From positions 179,990-197,324 of the forward strand of contig MU631342.1 in the NCBI GenBank assembly GCA_026770615.1: a stretch of 17,335 bases of DNA, read 5' to 3'. Positions within the stretch are counted from its first letter, which is position 1; the number at the start of each line of letters is the position of its first letter. Origin of the DNA: Pavlovales sp. CCMP2436. Taxonomy: Eukaryota > Haptophyta > Pavlovophyceae > Pavlovales. Below, piece after piece: positions 7,960 to 15,134 of the stretch. Position numbers and translations under genes: made by a program. The notes beneath the pieces are model-generated. The model had not been told where the DNA came from. It made no database searches and was given only the letters and a program-made list of their open reading frames with translations.

Positions 7960-8070
7960 AAGATGGCTACACTGCATGTCAAAGGTGTGTGTGTTCTCGA
8001 CTGGTAGCCACATGCCCATGATGACGCGGCCCACGATGCGCCGCATGTCAGTGAGTGGTATGGGAGGGAT
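7960..8070 (+). repeat. Diverged dispersed repeat, copy 1
   Basis: Aligns in direct orientation with 14156-14245, with small gaps. Both begin AAGATGG and share GGTAGCCAC then GCGCCGCATG.CAGTGA. The sequence is degraded and has no protein-like open frame. Confidence 0.5.
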
Positions 8071-8196
8071 GCAACCCCCGTTTGATGCACCTGAATGCGA
8101 TCCCCAAGTCCCGCGAGCAGGCTGGACGTGACTACCGGTCTTCAGTTTACTCATTACTGTTAACACCAAACTTGTCCTGACTTAAATCTAGTAAGT

Positions 8197-8218
8197 GGGT
8201 CAAAATCCGAATTAGTGG
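8197..8218 (+). repeat. Left terminal inverted repeat of the transposon
   Basis: Reads GGGTCA followed by the 16-bp core AAATCCGAATTAGTGG, with overlap of the A run. It matches the reverse complement of 13034-13055 except at two positions (T/A and A/G near the outer end). Confidence 0.88.
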
Positions 8219-8539
8219 CGCGATTCCGCACTGGGGAGGGGAAAAAGTGGTGGCCGGGACGAAAAAGTAGACATTGGTCACCCCTGCGCGCTAAGTGTCG
8301 ATAGCTGGTGTCAAATAAAGCCCTCCTCGACGGTCGGAGCCCACCTCGTGTGCCTCTCAGGTGCCTCTAGGGCCGGGCAGGAATACCTTTCAAATAACCT
8401 ACCAGCCGGTACCTTCAGTTGCCTGAGACTGAGCCGTTTTGGCTCCAAAAAAGGAAAGACTGGGCAGATGTGACTCACTGTGACACGTCCTCGCCTCCTC
8501 GGCCGTCGCGGCGTCGCCGCAGAACATAGTTCTACAAAA

Positions 8540-8645
8540 TATTATCTCCGACAATTTATAATTATAAAACACTTATTAAAATAAATAAATACTTAAACAA
8601 ATACATAAATAAAAATAAATGGTTATTTATTTATTCACTTATGTA
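8540..8645. promoter_or_regulatory. AT-rich tract upstream of the transposase frame
   Basis: About 100 bp of almost pure A/T (AAATA and ATTTA runs) inside an otherwise GC-rich element, directly before the transposase frame opens after the TAA at 8644-8646. It could be the promoter/5' leader or an AT-rich intron end. The choice cannot be made from sequence alone. Confidence 0.35.
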
Positions 8646-8673
8646 ACCGTCCGAGACGGCTCGGCTCTCGGGC

Positions 8674-10446
8674 GTGCCAGCTTGCGGAGCGCCCGCCTCT
8701 CGCGCCGCTCGGCGCTTCGACATTCTCACGTCTGAGGGCGAGGTGAGCGATGACCCGGATGAGCTGCCGACACGCTACGAGGTCAGCGGGGTCCAGTACA
8801 CGTTCAAGGAGTTCGAGAGCTCAAAGGGCGACGAGCGCGTGCTGTGCCCGATCTGCCTCCAGAAGTTCAACGAGCGGAAGCTTAGCGCGTCTCACGTCTT
8901 TCAGGGGCGCAAGAACAACCTGATCGCGCCCAAGGGGCACATTGACCAGATGCACAACTCTGTCTACTCGGAGTACGCGGCAGCCACGCGGTTGGTTGGG
9001 AAGAGGAAAGAAGCTGCCACGCCCGCGCTCGAGGAGAGGAGGGGATTGGCCGGCTTCGGCTTCGTCAAAAGGCCAGCAGTCGCCGCGATCGCCTCCGATG
9101 GTGCGAGCATGGACATTGCCAGCACGCAGCCAGCCGGGCTCGCGGCGGCCGGGGCCGGGCTCACTGCTGTCTCAGTGCTGCCTGGCATGGAGGAGTCTGG
9201 CCACAGTCTGCCCGACATCCTGCGCGCGCCTGTCTCATCCGCACCTATCGGCATGCCGCCATCTTGCCCAACGTTTATCTCAGGCACGAACGCTGGTCTT
9301 GTCTGCGAGTTGGGGGAGTTGATTGTGGACAAGTTCAAGGCGCTCGTGCTCTCTACAGCCTCCTCGTCGGCGGCAGACAACTTCGTGGCCCGCGTTGCGG
9401 ACAAGGTTGCGGACAAGGTGGTGGCAACAACGCGCGTGGAGCGAGCGGAGGAGGCCGAGCGTCTCCTGCGCGAGAGCTCGCTGATCGAGCGCACGATCGC
9501 TTCGTGCAAGTCGGCGGACGATGTGGCCAAGGTGTGCGAGTTCGTGCGCCGAGATGACCTTTTCCTCTGCGATGTGTGCCGCCCACGTCAACTGCGACCA
9601 AGCGAACTGGATCCCGGGCAAGCTCCTCAAGGGCTCGCCCGTTAACACCTACGGCACGTTCAGCGCGACCCAGCTGCTTAAAAACTTCAGATCTTCCGCC
9701 AAATCCCACCTCCTGGGCCCTGCTCATGAGTGGTGCGTCGAGACCGAGGTGCGCGCTCGGGAGGCGAAGCGCGCGCAGCTCAACCTCGGCCTCAACCTCG
9801 GCCGCCTCGCGTATACCATGATCCTCGAGGCAGACAGCCACACCCGCTCCGAGCGCAAGGTGAGCCATTTGCAGCTCATGGGCCTGCCCGTCGGTGACAA
9901 AAACCACGACCGCAAGTTCGTCAAGGAGTTCACGAAGTGCGTCGAGCAGATCATGCGTCGCGCGATGCTGCACTTCCTCGGCGAGCAGCGCCCACAGACG
10001 CTACACCGCCCTGTCTTTGCCGTGAACGCGGACAAGCTTACGTGCATGCGGCGTACGTCGCAGATGGTGGGCGGCATCATGCTCGTGGAGGGCGAGATCA
10101 GATCAATCTTCCTCGGCTGCTTCACGTGCGGGGTCAATCTCGACGGTGAGCATACGGCTAAGAACGCGCTCGGGGTGCTCGAACGCATGGTCGGCCTCTC
10201 GAAGGTCCGGCTGCGCGAGCAATGGGTCTCATTCGCGGCGGACGGCGCCTATTTCTCAACGCGCGTGGAGGTGCACTACTAACTACCTCGGCCCACTACT
10301 AATTCCTAATAATAATAATTATTATTATTATTATTATGGTAATAATAATAATAATAATTAATCGCAATAACAATAGCGATAATGATAATAATAATAATAA
10401 TAATAATGATAACAATAATAATAACAACAACAACAACAACAACAAC

Positions 10447-10481
<35 letters not shown>

Positions 10482-10593
10482 CAACAACAACAACAACAAT
10501 AATAATAATAATAATAACGATAATTATAATGACAACAATAGCAATAATAAAAATAATAATAAATAATAATGCTACCAATAATAGTTATGCTAA

Positions 10594-10631
<38 letters not shown>

Positions 10632-12500
10632 ATAATAATACTAACAATAATAGGTGCATCTCGTGCGGCTCGTCGGCGTGTCGCTCGACTGGATCCTCGC
10701 CGGCTGGGACAATGCGCACCGGCTCGAGCTCGTTGTCAACGACATCCGCAAGGACACCGCCCTCATCCTGCTGTGGTACCGCACCATAGCGGAGAAGCTC
10801 TCGTCGCTGCAGGCGGACTACCGCTACGGCAAGCACTACGAGGAAGCCCTCGACATCGCCGAGGCGATGAAGCGCGAGCTCTTCGCGCCAACATACATCT
10901 GCACAACCCGCTTCTGCTCGAGCGAGCGGAAGGTCTACGTCAACTTTTACGGCAACTGGACTCTCTACCATACAAACAAGGAGAAGAGGTAATGTGCTTG
11001 TCCCCATGACTGTATGCAGAGTGCAAGCTTCCCCTACTGACTGTCCATATTTCCCCACGATCTCTCCGCAGGTGGGAGGCGGAGACCGTGGCCGCAGACC
11101 GCGCCGGCTTGGCAGTCCAGCTCAAGACGATGAAGGGCTTCCTGTTCATGGCCGGGCTGATCGACTTGCTCGAGCACGTATCGAAGCTGTCGGTATTCGT
11201 CCAGCTGGTCAACTCTCTCCCCTGGGAGAAAATCGAGGCGAACAAGCGCATGCTCGTCACGACCGCACGGCTCCGCGCGCAGCTCGCCGTCAACGGCACG
11301 CTCACGGTGGTCGACTTCCCCAACCTGCAGCCACGCGTCTGCGAGCTCTTGCGCGGCGAGCTGCACGGCATTAAGCTCAACTTTATCGGGGCGAACACGT
11401 CGAACCCCAAACTCGCCCTTCGCCTCGTCTTCAAGCGCCTCGTCGCCTGGCTCGTCAAGTTTGAGACGGGCATGCAGACGCGCCTCGTCGACGACACGCC
11501 CGCGGCGTACGCGCATATGGCGCGCGCGCTCGACCTCCGGCGGCTTGCGAGGGCCGCCCTGCACAACGACGCAGCAGAGAAGGCCGCGCTGTGCTGGCTC
11601 GCTAACTGGATTCGCGAGGAGGGCTGGATCAATCTACCTTCCGACGATGAGCTCTGGGCGCAGCACTGCCAGGTGCGCTCGCGCCTCGTCACGCGCGCTG
11701 CACAGCTCGCGGGCAGCAGCTTCGAGTGGTTCCCGTCCGACCGCACGTGCAGCGGGACTGTCATGATGCGTGTGCTCTTTACCGACTCCTGCCTCTACCT
11801 CGGTGTGCACGACTGGCTTTTCCTCTTCGAGCTCTGCTCGACACACACGTCCAACGAGTCGGTCGTCGAGTCCATGGGCAACATCATCGACAAGCACGCT
11901 GCGCCCGGCCGGCATCTCGCGCCCGTGGATTACTCGCGCGAGGCTTACATCCACTGGAACGGGTCACCGCTGCACCCCTCGAACGACCTGGTCAACGCTG
12001 CACTCAACCTGCTCTTCAACGCTCTCGGGCCGGGCGACTGGAACTTCCTCCACAAGACGCTGCGCCCCAGCAAGCTTAAGTTTAGGGCGGTGAGCCAGGT
12101 TGTCGATCGCCACCGCGCTGAGCGCAGCAAGCTGCCCTTCATGGAGACGCAGTGGCAAGCTCCTGTCGCCGCCGGTGGGTTCGCGGCCGACAGCGATGGT
12201 GAGGATGGCGACGCCGCAGACGCAACTGGCGTGCTCGACGACGATGAGGAGTTTGGGGAGACGGGCACGCACGCGGAGCTGGGCACGTTCGAGGTCGAGA
12301 CGATCCTCAAGTACCGCTGCAACAGGATGAAGCGGCGCGACGAGTGGCTCGTTAAGTGGAAGAACTACCCGAGGAGCAAGAACACGTGGGAGCGGTTTTC
12401 CCACTTCATGACGAGCGAGTTCAGAGATCTAGCCAAAGACCTCAAGCGCCGCGCGACGGGCGTTCCTCACATCGTCGATTCCGACAAAGATGACAAGTAG
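8674..12500 (+). CDS. hAT-like transposase with two zinc fingers and a C-terminal chromodomain (one frameshift)
   Basis: Model: 8674-9579, one-base shift at 9580, 9581-10270, 10654-10988, 11072-12500; about 1,119 aa. Introns: 10271-10653 (phase 0, GAG/GTGCAC, ends TACTAACAATAATAG) and 10989-11071 (phase 2, AG/GTAATG, ends CTCTCCGCAG). Splicing joins VEVHLVRL and KEKRWEAE in frame. Zinc finger 1 is C58/C61/H89/H94. Zinc finger 2 is BED/TTF-like: C299/C302/H345/H351. hAT-like catalytic features follow: D453 (FAVNADKL), D523 (AADGAYF), then WDNAHRLELVVND at 550-562, where hAT proteins normally have C-x2-H but here D551-x2-H554. Helical hAT-type sequence follows (GFLFMAGLIDLLEHVSKL, then NESVVESMG at about 905-913). 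An acidic linker leads to a chromodomain at about 1050-1090 (FEVETILKY ... EWLVKWKNYP ... NTWE) with F, W and Y at cage positions. The frame opens at GTG with no in-frame ATG until 8950, so the true start is unknown. Confidence 0.82.
10271..10653 (+). repeat. Trinucleotide microsatellite forming an intron of the transposase
   Basis: About 350 of these 383 bp are AAT, ATT, AAC and ACT triplets (roughly 10305-10650). The stretch starts with a donor GTGCAC after GTGGAG and ends TACTAAC-AATAATAG, a perfect branch-point consensus 8-15 bases before the acceptor. Removing it restores the transposase frame across a conserved region, so it is an intron that has become nearly pure microsatellite. The long Asn/Ile/Leu open frames inside it on both strands are artefacts of the repeat. 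Confidence 0.85.
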
Positions 12501-12667
12501 CCAGCCTTGAGCTCACTCACTCAGTTCAGTTTAGCCAGTTGCCAGTTTAATATTTATATGTATTCTATAGTAGAGATTGGCTACCGTGCTATATTATTAT
12601 TAATGCGCGTACTATATATTATGAGCGCAAGATAGCCTACGGCCGCTAGCCTGCGACCGCTGCCTTT

Positions 12668-12817
12668 AAAGACTGAGCTCTGCGGGCCCAGTCTGAGGGC
12701 GCTGCGCGCTCTTAAACTGGCGGCTGGGCGGGGTCTGCGCCCCCGCCAAAAACTCTGAGACTGGGGCTACGCCCCAGTCTCAAAAAGCCGAGACTGACGC
12801 CAGTCGCGGCTGGCGTC
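12668..12817. repeat. Hairpin cluster in the 3' subterminal region of the transposon
   Basis: Three clear inverted repeats lie within 91 bp: GGCGGGG / CCCCGCC (12727-12733 with 12741-12747), a perfect 11-bp pair GAGACTGGGGC / GCCCCAGTCTC (12757-12767 with 12771-12781), and GACGCCAG / CTGGCGTC (12796-12803 with 12810-12817). A weaker AGACTG / CAGTCT pair precedes them. GAGACTG also appears near the left end (about 8425-8431). Subterminal repeats are where transposases often bind; they could also shape the transcript 3' end. Confidence 0.7.
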
Positions 12818-13033
12818 TAAAGCAAGTTATTCCTGCCTGGCTCTAGGGTCGACAACATACTTCGTGTAACTAACATTTCCGATTCTCAGCGTGACTCGGA
12901 AGCGAAATGAAAGGCATGGTTCCCGAACCGCCCCATTCACGAATCTGCAACTAACTCCGCGGCACCACCTCCGGTTCCTGACTTGCTCCGGAGGATTTCC
13001 ACCGGACTTGTTTTGATTATCCCCCCGGACTGA

Positions 13034-13055
13034 CCACTAATTCGGATTTCGTCCC
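13034..13055 (-). repeat. Right terminal inverted repeat of the transposon
   Basis: CCACTAATTCGGATTT followed by CGTCCC; the reverse complement of the left repeat at 20 of 22 positions. Confidence 0.88.
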
Positions 13056-13133
13056 AAGAGTTTAAGTTTTAGTTACTTCTTGGTCAAAAGTCTGCGACTG
13101 CGAGGCTCATGAACGGTACGTACATCATAATGA

Positions 13134-13721
13134 TCAGGCCGCAATCGCGCCAGCCTCCTTGAGCATGGTTGCGAGTCGCCCCTGCTTGTCCATCGTGATA
13201 ATGCCACCCATGCCGCCGTCGTTACACCCGCCTACGTACTCACCGCCGATGTACACCGCCGGGACGCTCGTTCGGCCAGTTCGCTCTGCCAGTTCGGCGC
13301 GGATCGCATAACCATCGGCCATGTCGTTGAGCTCCACCGATTTATAGGTCACGCCCTTTGCGTCGAGAAGCTGCTTCGCCTTGATGCAAAAAGGGCACGT
13401 GGTGAAGGAGAAGACGACTACCGGGTTGTCCGCGATGAGCGAGTCCACCTGCGAGCGCGTCTGGACCTCATCATACGAGCCGGCCTGCAGCTTTGCGAGC
13501 TGCTTCTTGAAGGTGGCGATCGGTGACTTCTGCAGCGCCTCCTGCAGTACGCCCACCGCCTGGACGAGGGGACTGGCGAGCGGGTCGTCGATGGCCATCC
13601 GCATGGCCAAGCGGCCGACGCGCGAGCTTGCCACGACGGGGGGCAGCGGGCTGCCGAAAGCGCGCACCGCCGGCGCGAGCGCAGCGAGCGCAAACGCCCA
13701 GACGCAGTGGCAGAGGCGCAT
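13134..13721 (-). CDS. Plastid-targeted dithiol glutaredoxin
   Basis: A 195-aa single-exon protein from the ATG at 13721. Residues 1-21 form a hydrophobic signal peptide (MRLCHCVWAFALAALAP), followed by the cleavage region VRA/FGSP, with Phe at the start of the transit peptide as in red-lineage complex plastids. Residues 97-195 are a glutaredoxin domain: active-site CPFC at 109-112, the SVP loop with cis-Pro at P154, and GGEYVGGCND (159-168), which together bind glutathione. The enzyme reduces protein disulfides or glutathione mixed disulfides using glutathione, here presumably in the plastid stroma. Residues 44-96 are a helical linker. The presequence and 5' leader are almost the same as those of the DUF2358-SOUL gene at 15006. 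The transposon's right end lies 78 bp downstream of the stop codon. Confidence 0.93.
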   Translation of the reverse strand: MRLCHCVWAFALAALAPAVRAFGSPLPPVVASSRVGRLAMRMAIDDPLASPLVQAVGVLQEALQKSPIATFKKQLAKLQAGSYDEVQTRSQVDSLIADNPVVVFSFTTCPFCIKAKQLLDAKGVTYKSVELNDMADGYAIRAELAERTGRTSVPAVYIGGEYVGGCNDGGMGGIITMDKQGRLATMLKEAGAIAA

Positions 13722-13764
13722 TGGAGGTAGGTGGCGGCGGAGCGTTGAGGGCGGACGAAGATGC
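13593..13764 (-). repeat. Duplicated plastid presequence cassette, glutaredoxin copy
   Basis: Covers about 43 nt of 5' leader (from GCATCTTCG) and codons 1-43 of the glutaredoxin. It matches 14969-15134 in inverted orientation at high nucleotide identity: the first 45 coding bases are the same, and differences are scattered after that. The match ends after AMRMA. Confidence 0.88.
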
Positions 13765-14423
13765 TCGGTCGGGGGCGTGGACGCAGGCTCTCGAATATTC
13801 GCACAAGGCTCTTTTGTTTTTGTTTTTATTATTTATCTTTTTTGATTTTTTGATTTTTTTAGATTTTTCTCTCGTCCAACGCGTACACGCGTCCCTCTCA
13901 TATGCGCACCCCAGCGTGCGGCCCACGAGACTTTGGCGTTAACAAGCGGGTTCAGACTCAGAACCCGTGCACGGTATGTCCACGGTATGTTATGTTATGA
14001 TGCCCCTTCTACCGCCGGGTGCGCAGTCTCTGCGTCCAGGAGGCCTCGGTTGTCAGCGTCTGATCGTCACTCTATTTCTAGCCTCAGCATCACCACGCGG
14101 TGATACTGGTGCGCCGGAAGAGCTCTGATCAGCCGATTTCGTTCGAGTTTGGTTGAAGATGGGTTCCACTGTGGTGGCTCGACGGGTAGCCACGTGCAGC
14201 GACGCAGCCCTCAGTGCGCCGCATGCCAGTGAAAGTCATTGGGACGATTGCGGTGCCGAAGCATCTCCCGCAGATGCCAGTTGCGAGATGGGTGGGTGGA
14301 GGTTCCCAATCTCTTCTCCTTCCTATTTCCCACCAAGATGAAGTACTTTATTCCCCTTGTTCCCACACCCCCCAAAAAAAAAACGCCATTCGCGAAGATT
14401 CGAGAGTAGCACCCACGCTCCCG
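13722..14423. other. Intergenic between the two plastid genes, left part
   Basis: Upstream region of the glutaredoxin. On the plus strand it has a T-rich tract (about 13815-13870), so A-rich on the glutaredoxin sense strand. It also carries copy 2 of a diverged dispersed repeat (14156-14245). No gene is seen. Confidence 0.5.
14156..14245 (+). repeat. Diverged dispersed repeat, copy 2
   Basis: Direct-orientation match to 7960-8070, sharing AAGATGG, GGTAGCCAC and GCGCCGCATG with small gaps between. Confidence 0.5.
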
Positions 14424-14959
14424 TGTAATAAATAAGGTAGCCCGCGCACGGGGGGGGGCTCGTTCCTCACTCGGGCTTCACCGGAAAAATGTGTGCCCCA
14501 GGTGGGGCCAAGTAGGGGTATCACCGTCGGCCGATGCCCCAGGTAGGGGCATCACCGTCGGCCGACGAGCCCGGGGTAGTGGCTAATTGAATGATTATCG
14601 GCCGTCGCATTGTTAAGGTAAGGCGCTTTGTGTGGTTCGGCCGTGACGTAGACGCGCCTCGCCAGTTCCCTCCCAAGGGCTGGACATGTCCATGGTTGCT
14701 CCTTGACTCGCTTTGGCTGGTTGTAAAAAAAAAGTTTTTTTTCCGGTGAATATCTCGCAGTAAATGGCTCCGCGAGTTCTCAAGATATCGCGACGGCACC
14801 GGCAGAGGCGGCATCGTCAGCGGCTGGCAGAGGAGGCGCTTGCGAATGGCGCGGATGAGCTTCCGCGACCCCGCCGTGGCCGCGGCCCCGGGGTCGGGCT
14901 TCGCGGTGAAGCCTGAGGAACGACCCCCCCCAGTGCGCGGGCTACCTTATTTATTACAT
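14424..14959. mobile_element. MITE-like element with terminal inverted repeats of about 55-60 bp
   Basis: The left end (from 14424, TGTAATAAATAAGGTAGCCC) is repeated inverted at the right end (to 14959). The match runs through a G run, TCGTTCCTCA and GGCTTCACCG to about 14482 on the left and 14903 on the right. Inside are a short tandem repeat (ATCACCGTCGGCCGA at about 14520 and again at about 14551), a block shared with 109-211 (14704-14785), and a GC-rich segment near the right end. No transposase is present, so it is non-autonomous. No target duplication was seen. Its right end is about 10 bp from the duplicated presequence cassette and 47 bp from the start codon of the next gene. Confidence 0.8.
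14704..14785 (+). repeat. Repeat block shared with the window start
   Basis: Aligns in direct orientation with 109-211: GACTCGCTTTGG, then a homopolymer tract (poly-T in one, A run then T run in the other), then GTGAATATC and GCAGTAAATGGC..CGCGAGTTCT. The 109-211 copy may be the remains of the same MITE family. Confidence 0.75.
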
Positions 14960-14968
14960 CGAACTCAG

Positions 14969-15134
14969 GCATCTTCGCCCGCCTCCAGCCCCGCCGCCAC
15001 CTCCGATGCGCCTCTGCCACTGCGTCTGGGCGTTTGCGCTCGCTGCGCTCGTGCCTGCGGTGCGCGCATTCGGCAGCCCACTGGCTTCCGTCGCAGCAAG
15101 CTCGCTCGTCGGCCGCTCGGCCATGCGGATGGCG
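14969..15134 (+). repeat. Duplicated plastid presequence cassette, DUF2358-SOUL copy
   Basis: Holds 37 nt of 5' leader and codons 1-43 of the DUF2358-SOUL gene. Inverted partner of 13593-13764. The leader match includes GCATCTTCG and CCGCCGCCACCT. Confidence 0.88.

Larger units (their letters stand above)
7462..8196. other. Intergenic with repeat relics
   Basis: No gene is visible between the RGG-box gene and the transposon. It contains a 22-bp tandem duplication (7646-7689) and a block at about 7960-8070 that resembles 14156-14245 in direct orientation (shared GGTAGCCAC and GCGCCGCATG). Confidence 0.55.
8197..13055 (+). mobile_element. Complete hAT-like DNA transposon with a chromodomain transposase
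   Basis: The element is about 4.86 kb and is bounded by matching terminal inverted repeats: 8197-8218 and 13034-13055 agree at 20 of 22 positions, including a perfect 16-bp core AAATCCGAATTAGTGG. It contains one multi-exon transposase gene running left to right. The 3' subterminal region (12668-12817) is a cluster of hairpins. A clear 8-bp target duplication is not visible: the eight bases outside each 22-bp repeat (TAGTAAGT and AAGAGTTT) differ. Inverted similarity may continue outward (ACTTAAA on both sides), so the true ends could be up to about 20 bp further out. The right end lies 78 bp from the glutaredoxin stop codon. Confidence 0.85.

Noticed and set aside
8619..8735. ATG at 8619 as transposase start
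   Set aside because: It is in a different frame and stops after about 38 codons; no intron with usable signals joins it to the transposase frame.
9353..9973. 206-codon minus-strand frame within the transposase gene
   Set aside because: Antisense to zinc finger 2 and the catalytic region; composition is that of a shadow frame.
10299..10578. Long poly-Leu, poly-Ile and poly-Asn open frames on both strands
   Set aside because: They are translations of the AAT/AAC trinucleotide microsatellite inside an intron; no coding signal.
10270..10653. Microsatellite as a gene-killing insertion
   Set aside because: Intact donor, branch and acceptor sites and restored frame after removal make an intron the better explanation.
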